Positions 7,103-14,619 of a stretch of DNA of 20,344 nt are shown one piece after another. A program made the position numbers and the translations under genes. The notes under the pieces were generated by a model, which saw only the letters and a list, made by a program, of their open reading frames with translations, searched no databases and was not told where the DNA came from. The stretch lies in IMG/VR virus record IMGVR_UViG_3300006352_000020, positions 1 through 20,344 of that record. One strand, 5' to 3'. How positions within the stretch are numbered: the first letter of the stretch is position 1; each line of letters starts with the position of its first letter. The DNA is from a virus.

Positions 7103-9528
7103 TACTGGTCCCTCAACCTAACCGCTTCTCTCCTGACTAAAACTTTGCGGCCTGAAATTCTTTTATTTTGCGCGTTGCTTTCAATAAAATCATCCACAGC
7201 TTGCTTGTCATTCAGATCTATGCCGCTGTTATTTAAGTCGTTAGCTAGATCCCCTATCAAAACTTGATCCCCTTTAGTCGCTAGAAAACCGCTGTACTTT
7301 TTAGAGGATGCACTTTTACGCGAAGATCGCACTAAATCTTCCATAGTAAATGTTATATCAATGTCTGCATTGTCAGTTAGCATCCCATATTTACTATCGC
7401 CATACTCTCCGTCAAAAATCCCATAAACCATTTGCCCGTTTCTCTTGCCGAGCACTTGGATACTATATTTTTCGGCTTGAAAGAAGGCAAAAACCTTTTG
7501 ATTAATTACGCCATCCGCTGCTATGTCATTAAAGTCTTCATAAGATATAGAGTTTATAGCCTCATTGATTTCATCTGCTGTGCGGTTTGCTGGTAAAAGC
7601 GTGGGCTTGCCGGACACTTCTTGAACACCGCCAGTGCCTGTTTGAGAGTTGAAGCCAGAAGCTACTTGAACGGCCTGGGACCAGAGGCCTTCATCAAATT
7701 CTTTGTTAACTTTACGAGAAATAACTTCTGCATAATAGGCTTCGGCAGTATCGCTAATATTCTTTTTTAGCTCTGCATTAACACCACCAGGCAGGTTTTC
7801 AAACGCCGTTCCTATAATGCTAAACATTTCTTCTTTGATTTCAGCCTTATCTGCCCCTACAAAAGGGGAACCATTCTCCTCAATTTCAGAGATACCATTT
7901 AGAATAATCTCAGCCTGGTTTAGCAAACCATCCTGCATAAGCCCTGCAACATGCGCAGTAACTGGAGAGTTCGGCGCAATCTGGGCCATAACCGCATTAG
8001 AGTAATCTCCAAACAGCTGCGTAATGTCGTTGATTGCCTGCATCTTCTCTAAAGCCGTGCCGGTATTCAATCTTGGGGCATACGCCAAAGCTTCGGTCGG
8101 GCTTAGAATTGTAAGAGGACCAGATAAATTATAATGGCCTTGAACCTGTATTGCTGCCAAGATCCTTTGCTGGGCTCCAGTTTGATCCTCTCCTGTCTCC
8201 TGGGTTCTCTGAATTGCATCCGCTGTTAAGTTTACCGCCGCAACCTTTACAGCGCCTGTTTTAGAAGCAAAGCCAATAGGGTCGTTTTTCAGCTGCTTAT
8301 CCATGTTTGCACGGAAACCGCGCAGAAAGTCTAAGCCTAGAAGCTCCCTAGCTTGGAGCCCTGGGCCATCCATTGTGTCGCCCGTCTCAAGACCCATTAT
8401 CATACCATCAAGATCTTGAAGGTTTGAAACCTTTTTCACTGAGGAAGAAAGATCCTGTATGTACTGAAGATCTCCCAAGCCCTCTTGCAACTCGACTGCC
8501 TCTATATTGTCGATAAATTGAGAAACTCCAGTAACCAATACTTCTAGATCTGCAACTCCATTGCCAGGCAAAGTGCCGCCATCTTGAAGTATTTGTGTAT
8601 AAGATGTAATCTGTTCGCCGGTTTTTGTTGCAACCTGCTTATTAACACGGCGCTGTTTTTCCTCTTCCGCAGAAGCCGCGTCTATAAATCCAGCGCCAGT
8701 GCCAAGAGATCGCAGGATCTGGGCCTGATTTTGCAGGGGAAGCTTTTTTAGAAGAGCAAGTTGAAGTTGGTTCTTGCCTGCTAAGTTTGGATCATTGTCC
8801 CTAATAGCCAGGCGGATGTTTTCAAGATCCCGGCTTGGGGTGTCGCTGCTTTGTATCGCTTGCATTAGGTTGCTTGTTACAGCACCTGTAATAACCGCAA
8901 ACTCTTGCTTTTTTAATGCCTCTGGATTGCCCAGGCCAAGCTGACCCATACGAATACTATCAACGCCAAAGTTGGAAGCAATAAGATTAAACTCATCAAC
9001 CGATGTTACATTAGCAAGGTTTTGCATTGTTGTATTAGCCCTGACCGCGCGGGCGGCTGTGTTGGCACTTTCAATCTTTTGGTCAATCGTGTTGCGCAAG
9101 GAAAACCGTTGCGTTAATTCCATCTGATTGAAACGATCGGTCAGAATACGCCGAGACTCTAAGTCATTTACATCTTCAAGAAGCTTTTCGCGCGTGGCCT
9201 TGCTTGCCTGGGACCAGAGGCCTTCCTCTTCCTTACCGCCCTCATTGAAAATATTGCGAAGTTTGCCGGTTTGGATCTTTGATAGGTTTAAAGCCTCTTC
9301 TCTTAACGTCTCTTCGCCAGCAAGCAGTTTTTCATTAACCTGCGTTTCACGCGCAGCCTTGTAACGCATTGCCGTAAACTCAGCTGCCTGGCCTATTACA
9401 GCGCCAGATATGACGCTCTGGGCCTGCGCCTGCTGCACAAAGGGCTGCGCATTTGCCCTGGCTCGAAAGCTACGACCAGGAGCTTCGGATGTCATTTGCG
9501 ATCCGGCTGTGTATGTCGGTATTCTCAT
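7102..9528 (-). CDS. Internal virion protein, T7 gp15-like by position (808 aa)
   Basis: The ATG at 9526-9528 overlaps the previous stop as ATGA. The protein is long and mostly helical in appearance (rich in Ala, Gln, Glu, Leu and Asn), with no signal peptide, no clear membrane segment and no recognised catalytic motif. The N-terminal region (AQPFVQQAQAQSVISGAVIGQAAEF and onward, about residues 28-55) is Gln/Ala-rich, as in many core proteins. The peptide EGLWSQA occurs twice, near residues 101-107 and 612-618, and is encoded by the same 20 bases both times. Its size, and its place between the 180-aa and 1093-aa proteins, match T7 gp15, the tube-forming ejection protein (about 750 aa). The homology itself is inferred from order and composition, not from a clear motif. 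Confidence 0.75.
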   Translation of the reverse strand: MRIPTYTAGSQMTSEAPGRSFRARANAQPFVQQAQAQSVISGAVIGQAAEFTAMRYKAARETQVNEKLLAGEETLREEALNLSKIQTGKLRNIFNEGGKEEEGLWSQASKATREKLLEDVNDLESRRILTDRFNQMELTQRFSLRNTIDQKIESANTAARAVRANTTMQNLANVTSVDEFNLIASNFGVDSIRMGQLGLGNPEALKKQEFAVITGAVTSNLMQAIQSSDTPSRDLENIRLAIRDNDPNLAGKNQLQLALLKKLPLQNQAQILRSLGTGAGFIDAASAEEEKQRRVNKQVATKTGEQITSYTQILQDGGTLPGNGVADLEVLVTGVSQFIDNIEAVELQEGLGDLQYIQDLSSSVKKVSNLQDLDGMIMGLETGDTMDGPGLQARELLGLDFLRGFRANMDKQLKNDPIGFASKTGAVKVAAVNLTADAIQRTQETGEDQTGAQQRILAAIQVQGHYNLSGPLTILSPTEALAYAPRLNTGTALEKMQAINDITQLFGDYSNAVMAQIAPNSPVTAHVAGLMQDGLLNQAEIILNGISEIEENGSPFVGADKAEIKEEMFSIIGTAFENLPGGVNAELKKNISDTAEAYYAEVISRKVNKEFDEGLWSQAVQVASGFNSQTGTGGVQEVSGKPTLLPANRTADEINEAINSISYEDFNDIAADGVINQKVFAFFQAEKYSIQVLGKRNGQMVYGIFDGEYGDSKYGMLTDNADIDITFTMEDLVRSSRKSASSKKYSGFLATKGDQVLIGDLANDLNNSGIDLNDKQAVDDFIESNAQNKRISGRKVLVRREAVRLRDQ
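7673..7692. repeat. 20-bp direct repeat, copy 1 (within the 808-aa gene)
   Basis: The 20 bases gcctgggaccagaggccttc are identical to 9206-9225. They encode GLWSQ in the same frame and contain the near-palindromes ctgg-ga-ccag and ggcct...aggcc. Confidence 0.85.
9206..9225. repeat. 20-bp direct repeat, copy 2 (within the 808-aa gene)
   Basis: This is identical to 7673-7692, in the same gene and reading frame, about 1.5 kb away. Confidence 0.85.
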
Positions 9529-10067
9529 GTCGTTGTACCTCCAAACATACCGCTGTTGTAACCAAGTTGCGCCGCTTGCCCGAAGCTTGAGATTAAACTT
9601 GCTGTGCCTTGTGCGCGCGTTGCTGCTGCGCCAGCGCCAGCCTCCATGCGAGACATCTGAGCAGTAAGCTTGGCGTCTTCTTGAGCATCGTTAATCTGCA
9701 TGTTGGTGACGTAGTTGTTAAACTTATCAATCGTTATCTCATACTCAATCTCTCTGGCGTTCTCCCGCAAAACTGCCATTGGAGTACCTACGGCAATGTC
9801 GATCCCAGCGTAAGCATAGTTAGCAACAACCTCGCCCTGCACATCGCGGAATTGCTTCCTCTTGCGCGTGTTGGAGATAAGCGTGTTATTGTTTATAATA
9901 GTACGCTGGTTTTCCAGAAGGTTTACATCACGCTCAATGATCTGTGCGTTAAACTCACCTATGCGCTGTTGTGCGGCGGCAGCTCTAGCGGCGGCAGAGT
10001 CACGGTTGACCCCGCCGAGCAAGGATAGTCCAGCTTGGCCGATTGCCATTAATGTCATAGGCTCCAT
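9525..10067 (-). CDS. Internal virion protein, T7 gp14-like (180 aa)
   Basis: The ATG at 10065-10067 has AAAGG 8 nt upstream and lies 13 nt inside the end of the GNAT-like gene. The N-terminus (MTLMAIGQAGLSLLGG) is a short hydrophobic Gly/Ala segment, followed by an Ala-rich helix. A charged helical middle, about residues 40-130, includes RDVQGEVVANYAYAGIDIAV and GTPMAVLRENAREIEYE. The C-terminus is Gly/Ala-rich and ends GMFGGTTT. This layout, the size (T7 gp14 is about 196 aa) and the position directly before the gp15-like gene support the ejection protein that forms a pore in the outer membrane. The pore role is known for T7 and inferred here. Confidence 0.8.
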   Translation of the reverse strand: MEPMTLMAIGQAGLSLLGGVNRDSAAARAAAAQQRIGEFNAQIIERDVNLLENQRTIINNNTLISNTRKRKQFRDVQGEVVANYAYAGIDIAVGTPMAVLRENAREIEYEITIDKFNNYVTNMQINDAQEDAKLTAQMSRMEAGAGAAATRAQGTASLISSFGQAAQLGYNSGMFGGTTT

Positions 10068-10495
10068 TTGGCGTACCTTTCATAGTCAAGCCCGTCAGGC
10101 CCGTACTTTTTCATCAAGCCTTCGCTTTCAAAGCCCAAGAACTTTGCAAGCTTGTGCGCCCCCGCAAAGTCAGAGCGAACCGCAGCTTGAACCCTGCGTA
10201 ACTTTAAGCGCTGTATGGCCGCATCAAGCTCACGCCGAACTAAGCGTATTGTCTGGATCTTTTTTTTCTGCATGTCTTTTGTCGGAATAAACCAAGCTTC
10301 AGCCACACCGTCCCACATTGGCGCTAATCCTGTTACGGCGTAGACATTGCCCTCACCCAGAAAAGCCAGACCGCGACCAGGAGCCGCGAACATATGAAGG
10401 CTAGAAAGCACCAAGCCAATGTTGGTGTCATTCTCTTTGGGGGCGTTCTTAGCTACATGCAAAATATGGGCCCTGGTAAGTGTTGCTGCTATCAT
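10055..10495 (-). CDS. GNAT-like protein in the T7 gene 13 position (146 aa)
   Basis: The ATG at 10493-10495 overlaps the tubular protein B stop as ATGA. The fold resembles a GNAT N-acetyltransferase: a central strand pair (VYAVTGLAPMWDGVAEAWFI, residues 51-70), the helix KIQTIRLVRRELDAAIQRL (79-97), and a C-terminal block like GNAT motif B, with AGAHKLAKFLGF (111-122), EGLMKKYGPDG and a final YERYAKW. The acetyl-CoA pyrophosphate loop (Q/RxxGxG/A) is not evident, so it may be non-catalytic. T7 gp13 (138 aa), required for virion assembly, sits in the same place between gp12 and gp14, so this is probably its counterpart. An active acetyltransferase is possible but unsupported. Confidence 0.75.
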   Translation of the reverse strand: MIAATLTRAHILHVAKNAPKENDTNIGLVLSSLHMFAAPGRGLAFLGEGNVYAVTGLAPMWDGVAEAWFIPTKDMQKKKIQTIRLVRRELDAAIQRLKLRRVQAAVRSDFAGAHKLAKFLGFESEGLMKKYGPDGLDYERYAKWSL

Positions 10496-12495
10496 TTGTC
10501 AAACGTATTCATTCTTGGGTACAACGCTAAGATTGTAAGTGGTAACGGCTGTGTCTGTTGCAAGTATATCCTATCATCGTCATCAAACCCACCCTGAAAT
10601 TCAATATCCTTATCACCAGTGAACAAAGGCACAGCTTTATCCATAGCCATCGAGCTATCGCGGAAGAAAACGCGGTCTATTTCGCCAGCATCATTTCCGA
10701 TCTCAACGCCAACAGTCTCAAACAAACGCATCGTAATGCCGTGTATTCTTTTAGGTTTACCTTGAGAAATGCCATCTTGAGATCCGCTTTCTATGCGCAG
10801 CGTCTGCATACTTGAAGTGTAGCCATACCCAATCGCTGCGCTTGTAGCGGAAAAGTCCAAGGAGATTGCCCCGTTAGATACAGTTTTATCAGGGTGGCTT
10901 GCGCCGTTAGCCAGGATTGAAACATCATCGCCCTCTAAATGGTAGAGCGAACTAAAGCCGGATACAGCAGAACCCGCATAAGCGAGGCCACTGTCAACAA
11001 AAAATGCAGAAGTTGTGGTGCTTCCAAAGTCAAAGTCCTTCATCACCTCAACATAGCGCATTGTCTGCCCATTGATCGTGCGCTTAACAACCATGTAAAG
11101 CTCGTCATTGCCGCTGTCAGTCGGAAGCGCTGAAATGCTTTCAACAACCGCTTGGCCTCCGCTAAACGTCCCACCAATCACATGCTTATGCCATGCAACA
11201 ACAGCCTCTTCTCGTCGATACGTTAAGCCCAAAAGTGTGCCATCGGCACGAATACACCAAACAATGTTTTCTGGCTCTTGCTGATATGCAAACCCTTCGA
11301 CACCACCTTTAGTAATGTGCTCTGCTAAAACTGTTATATCTGGGGCTTGATAGCCAGCCGTATTAACTTCACCAACATATTTAAACTCACGGACCTTTCT
11401 ATTGCCGCGCTGTAGGAAAAGCGTGACATCCGCAACCTGGACGGGCTCAATATTTGCAGAGCCATAGTTAGAATACTTGCGGATTTGCGTGGTTGTTGGG
11501 GTAATGGGGCCATCGTTTGTTGTTGTCAGGACATACTCGCCGCCCGAAGTGCCTATTGTTAGCACTCGCGTAGGAGAAAGATAGCGAATACTGTTCACTT
11601 GGTTTGACGCAATGGTGTAAATCAGGGCGTTGTCAGCAGAGGTTCCCGTTGTAAAATTTAAATAATCAGCATTTTTGGAAAACCAAATGGTTTGAGGGTT
11701 ATTGTTCGTTGCCGCAAAAACTAAACGCTGTTCAAAGAAAGTAACAACGCTAGGGTAATTGTTAGAACTGGTTAAAGTCGGCGTATTATTTTCGTTAATA
11801 GTAGGAGTCGCAAACGTCCAAGCATTGTGATCAGTGCGGGAAAGCGTTCTAATTGCGTAGCTTGGATGAGCAAAATACATAACATCAGCAGATTGGGCAA
11901 ATCGTAAACTGAATACATCAGCAGAAGCGTATGGCGTTGCCGTTTCATATATCTCGTCAGTGGACCCACCAGATGTGTAAGTTGTATAATTAGTTGAGTT
12001 TATGTTGTTGCCAAACAAATCTTTTAGCGAGTAAGTATTTGTCGATGCGTTTGCTACAATGTAATTGCGAGCGTTTAGCTCAGTCATTCCACCCACGCTA
12101 GTTAGATAGATCTCATCGCCATTGCTGTATCCGTGGCTATTGCTGGTTATAACGGCGGGGTTTGCTTTGGTTGCAGCAGTAATGGTTTTTGCAGAGCCTA
12201 ATAAAACTTGCAACCCATTGCGAAAAACCCGCATGTATTGGTGGCCGAACTCCAAAATGTAGGTGTCAGATGTTTTAAACTGGAAAGGGATTAGCCGTGT
12301 TTTTACAGAACTATCTTTAACTGAGCCCAAGTATTCTGTGCCTGGCCTACGGGTCAAGCCTCCGTGCGGCTGCACAATCATGTTTGTCAAATCTGAAAGC
12401 CCAGAGCGATACTTTTCAATATCTATGCGACCCTCAAGTCGTGGAGAGATCTCGCCAGATGTAAAGGTGCTAAGGGCTAGTGAGGAACGAGCCAT
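10492..12495 (-). CDS. Tail tubular protein B (T7 gp12-like nozzle, 667 aa)
   Basis: The ATG at 12493-12495 directly follows the TAA of tubular protein A, with GAGG 8 nt upstream. The N-terminus is diagnostic of podovirus nozzle proteins: FTSGEISPRLEGRIDIEKY, then MIVQPHGGLTRRPGTEYLG, LIPFQF and YILEFGHQYMRVFRNG. Residues about 112-178 (PAVITSNSHGYSNGDEIYLT, SVGGMTELNARNY, TTYTSGG) resemble the FCCH-type beta module often inserted in phage nozzle proteins. Blade-like beta repeats follow, including QRLVFAATNNNPQTIWFSK and YEVMKDF-type segments. T7 gp12 is 794 aa; this one is shorter. It forms the distal tail tube below the gp11-like ring. Confidence 0.93.
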   Translation of the reverse strand: MARSSLALSTFTSGEISPRLEGRIDIEKYRSGLSDLTNMIVQPHGGLTRRPGTEYLGSVKDSSVKTRLIPFQFKTSDTYILEFGHQYMRVFRNGLQVLLGSAKTITAATKANPAVITSNSHGYSNGDEIYLTSVGGMTELNARNYIVANASTNTYSLKDLFGNNINSTNYTTYTSGGSTDEIYETATPYASADVFSLRFAQSADVMYFAHPSYAIRTLSRTDHNAWTFATPTINENNTPTLTSSNNYPSVVTFFEQRLVFAATNNNPQTIWFSKNADYLNFTTGTSADNALIYTIASNQVNSIRYLSPTRVLTIGTSGGEYVLTTTNDGPITPTTTQIRKYSNYGSANIEPVQVADVTLFLQRGNRKVREFKYVGEVNTAGYQAPDITVLAEHITKGGVEGFAYQQEPENIVWCIRADGTLLGLTYRREEAVVAWHKHVIGGTFSGGQAVVESISALPTDSGNDELYMVVKRTINGQTMRYVEVMKDFDFGSTTTSAFFVDSGLAYAGSAVSGFSSLYHLEGDDVSILANGASHPDKTVSNGAISLDFSATSAAIGYGYTSSMQTLRIESGSQDGISQGKPKRIHGITMRLFETVGVEIGNDAGEIDRVFFRDSSMAMDKAVPLFTGDKDIEFQGGFDDDDRIYLQQTQPLPLTILALYPRMNTFDK

Positions 12496-13101
12496 TTAGA
12501 ACCTCGCTTCTATAAAGTCGCTGGCCTCAATCCGCTCCGGCGCGCCTTCTGTAGCATCCTCGAAACGAGCATCCTTTAGTTTTCTGTCAAAATCTGCCGC
12601 AGCAATTTGTCGAACAGTTGTTGATCCCGTAATCGCATATGAAAGCTCATAAGCCAAACGTGAAGCCAGAACCTCTACTAACCCAGCATCATACTGTTGA
12701 GGGTCTGTAATCCTAGCAACGTACTTAATCTTTACCGTACCCTCATCTGTCAAAAGTTTGCGACCTTCAATGATAAACGCTGGGGTGTCACTGTTGCTGC
12801 GCATATTGTCATAAGGGTAGGTCATTGACCCGTTGCTAAACTGTAGCACACGAAGGCAGTATGGATCGGATGGCAGGGCGTAGTTATAAGCGTAGCCATA
12901 AACAGGAGCTTCAGTCTCTTGCGCAAGCTCCGCTCTTCGTATTAAGCAATTCCAGGGATGGGATCTAAACACGCTGTCACGCACAGCCTCGTAACGCTGA
13001 TTAACAATACGGGCCGGCTTACTGTTCTCGCCAAGGGACGTAATGTTAGAAGCACCTAAAGAGTTTAGGGCGTAATTGGCAATATCTACAACGCTGGTCA
13101 T
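12496..13101 (-). CDS. Tail tubular protein A (T7 gp11-like adaptor, 201 aa)
   Basis: The ATG at 13099-13101 has GGAG about 8 nt upstream. The N-terminal pattern is typical of the gp11/adaptor family: VVDIANYALNSLGASNITSL, then RIVNQRYEAVRDSVFRSHPW (residues 31-50) and NCLIRRAELA, followed by YNYALPSDPYCLRVLQ. Its length matches T7 gp11 (196 aa). It forms a ring under the portal and carries the nozzle protein. Its stop directly abuts the start of tubular protein B, so the two are probably translationally coupled. It is separated from the capsid genes by a strong hairpin. Confidence 0.92.
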   Translation of the reverse strand: MTSVVDIANYALNSLGASNITSLGENSKPARIVNQRYEAVRDSVFRSHPWNCLIRRAELAQETEAPVYGYAYNYALPSDPYCLRVLQFSNGSMTYPYDNMRSNSDTPAFIIEGRKLLTDEGTVKIKYVARITDPQQYDAGLVEVLASRLAYELSYAITGSTTVRQIAAADFDRKLKDARFEDATEGAPERIEASDFIEARF

Positions 13102-13118
13102 TTGCTATCTCCATAAGG

Positions 13119-13146
13119 GAGAGGGGGCGACAAGCCGCCCCCGCTC
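13119..13146 (-). terminator. GC-rich hairpin after the capsid genes, at the T7 Tphi position
   Basis: On the transcript strand, GGGGGCG (13142-13136) pairs perfectly with CGCCCCC (13129-13123) around the loop GCTTGT. A lower GAG/CTC stem lies across one mismatch. It starts a few bases after the stop of the accessory capsid gene. The bases after the stem (tctcccttat on the transcript) are pyrimidine-rich rather than a clean U-run. It could be a leaky terminator, a processing site or an mRNA-stabilising end. T7 places its late terminator Tphi between gene 10 and gene 11, the same position. Confidence 0.6.
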
Positions 13147-13149
13147 TTA

Positions 13150-13608
13150 TTAGTCTACCACATACATGATAGTTAGCTCAATAGAGCCTGTAGCAGTACC
13201 CGCATTAGTCACGGTAATTGCTACGCCGTTCTCGTTTGCATCTGTCTCTGTGCCGGAGCCTAGAGCGATAGTTGCAAGAACGTCTACCTTTTGGGCAGAT
13301 GTTGACGCAGCCGCTGCCTTGTAAGCTGCCGCTGCCGCAGACACAGCCGTACCGGCTGCGTTTGTGTGGGCCGCGTAGCCAACAGACAGTGTTGTGCCAC
13401 TACCAAGCGCGTCATATGCCAGGTTGCCTTGAACCAAGCGTGCGCCATCGGGTAAAATAAACATCTCAATTACACTAGCAGCCGCCAGTGAAGATGCTTC
13501 GTATGTGCCATAAGCTATGCGGACTCGTCCACTAAGCTCATTGGCTTGGTTCATCACTGCCGGTGTGGCGCGTGAGTTGGTGCGTTGTGCGGAATATACA
13601 GTAGCCAT
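13150..13608 (-). CDS. Accessory capsid / decoration-like protein (152 aa)
   Basis: The ATG at 13606-13608 has AAGGAG 8 nt upstream, and the gene follows the capsid gene after 12 nt. The N-terminus (MATVYSAQRTNSRATPAVMN) is followed by beta-rich sequence (VIEMFILPDGARLVQGNLAY, residues about 46-65). After this come an Ala-rich middle (TAVSAAAAAYKAAAASTSAQ) and a C-terminal beta pattern (GVAITVTNAGTATGSIELTI, then MYVVD). I do not recognise a named family. Similar small Ala/Thr-rich proteins directly after the capsid gene in other podoviruses are virion proteins, so a head decoration or stabilising role is inferred. The hairpin after its stop suggests it is made at high, capsid-like levels. 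Confidence 0.7.
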   Translation of the reverse strand: MATVYSAQRTNSRATPAVMNQANELSGRVRIAYGTYEASSLAAASVIEMFILPDGARLVQGNLAYDALGSGTTLSVGYAAHTNAAGTAVSAAAAAYKAAAASTSAQKVDVLATIALGSGTETDANENGVAITVTNAGTATGSIELTIMYVVD

Positions 13609-13620
13609 TTTTCAGTCTCC

Positions 13621-14481
13621 TTATTCGTTACAAGCGATTTCAACGACTTTGGACTCTTCCATCCGCGTCGCACCGACTGACTGACAATAGTACACCTGAG
13701 TCGCATAGGATTTGTCTGCACGTTCATCAATGCGTGCTGATGGCTCTTTGCCAATAGCGCACTTGATGCCGTCTGTTGCAAACGCAATCACTCGACGATC
13801 AGCGTTACCGTCCACAGCCAAGCGGTTTGAAACGATAAAGTTAAATCCAACAAATGTGTTGATTTCACCCATCGCCAGGGCTTTGACAGTGTTGTAGTCG
13901 CTTGAAGTTACAGTTGTGTTGTTCAACAGGTCGCTAACTTGCGCTGGAGAAACAACGATATGACGCGTAATCGAAGGATCGACGTTGCCGCTATCAAGTT
14001 TTTCTTTAGCTTCAATCAACTTAGCAAGGGTCAAACCAGCAGATGCGTGTCCAATCTTTTGGGCGTTTGGCAATGATGTTGTTGATGAACCGTCTTTACC
14101 TGTCTGGGATACGCCAAGAGCAGCAGAAAGGATAACATCATCCATTGCGCGGCCCATAGCTGCTGCCGCAGCACGACTGTATGTTGAAGTCGGATCAACG
14201 AGCAAACGCACTTTGTCTTGATCATCGATCAAGTCAGCGTACTCATAGTCAGACATTGTTACCATCCGGCGGCTATGTGGAGTGTCCACAATAGGCGTAT
14301 CGGCGTGGCGCGAAGTTCGTAGGACAGCCGCAGCCGCACCCACTTGGTCGAAGAAAGCTTTTTCGCCATTCACGCTTTCCACATCTACCGCGTTACGCAG
14401 CAGAGAACCCATTTGCTGTGACAGCATTTGGATGTTTGCGGAAAACTGATTGACAAAAGCTGTGGTAATTTGAGAAGACAT
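13621..14481 (-). CDS. Major capsid protein, HK97-fold type (286 aa)
   Basis: The ATG at 14479-14481 has AAGGAG 8 nt upstream, the strongest Shine-Dalgarno of the block. The pattern fits a short HK97-fold capsid: a helical N-terminus (FVNQFSANIQMLSQQMGSLL, residues 10-29); TPHSRRMVTMSDYEYADLID, resembling the E-loop and P-domain start (67-86); a spine-helix-like YSRAAAAAMGRAMDDVILSA (101-120); and an A-domain segment INTFVGFNFIVSNRL (207-221). There is no N-terminal delta domain or protease gene, which agrees with a separate scaffold just upstream. It is preceded by a 128-nt structured leader that likely boosts or controls expression. No slippery sequence for a T7 10B-like extension was seen at the 3' end. 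Confidence 0.92.
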   Translation of the reverse strand: MSSQITTAFVNQFSANIQMLSQQMGSLLRNAVDVESVNGEKAFFDQVGAAAAVLRTSRHADTPIVDTPHSRRMVTMSDYEYADLIDDQDKVRLLVDPTSTYSRAAAAAMGRAMDDVILSAALGVSQTGKDGSSTTSLPNAQKIGHASAGLTLAKLIEAKEKLDSGNVDPSITRHIVVSPAQVSDLLNNTTVTSSDYNTVKALAMGEINTFVGFNFIVSNRLAVDGNADRRVIAFATDGIKCAIGKEPSARIDERADKSYATQVYYCQSVGATRMEESKVVEIACNE

Positions 14482-14609
14482 TTGTCTCTCCTTGCTCTGT
14501 TACAGTTAAAGTTGCTGCGCATGGTTATCCCCGAAGGGGCCTTGCTGTTGCTTAGGGCAACTACTCCGCCTGACTGACAAGCTTACCGCGCGGGCCTTTC
14601 GGTTATCCA
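14482..14609 (-). promoter_or_regulatory. Structured 128-nt leader of the major capsid gene
   Basis: No ORF fills this gap. On the transcript strand it holds, in order, GGATAACCGAAAGG; the palindrome CCGCGCGG; a hairpin GTTGC-CCTAA-GCAAC (14561-14547); a C(UUCG)G tetraloop hairpin (14538-14529); a second GGATAACC (14530-14523); and AAGGAG before the ATG. CCGAA in the first block can also pair with UUCGG of the tetraloop hairpin, so two alternative folds are possible. T7 has its phi10 promoter and gene 10 leader at this position. Function is inferred. Confidence 0.5.
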
Positions 14610-14619
14610 CTATACATAG
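14609..14619 (-). promoter_or_regulatory. Candidate -10-like motif before the capsid gene
   Basis: The transcript strand reads CTATGTATAGT, overlapping the scaffold stop codon. It matches 10 of 11 bases of the motif at 19519-19529. No convincing -35 is present, and the promoter type is unknown. Confidence 0.25.

Noticed and set aside
9609-10028. Plus-strand open frame of 139 codons with a signal-like start
   Set aside because: It is antisense to the well-supported gp14-like gene and has no promoter, ribosome site or family pattern.
13284-13469. Minus-strand 61-codon frame inside the accessory capsid gene
   Set aside because: It is an out-of-frame overlap with biased Ala codons of the real gene and has no start signal.
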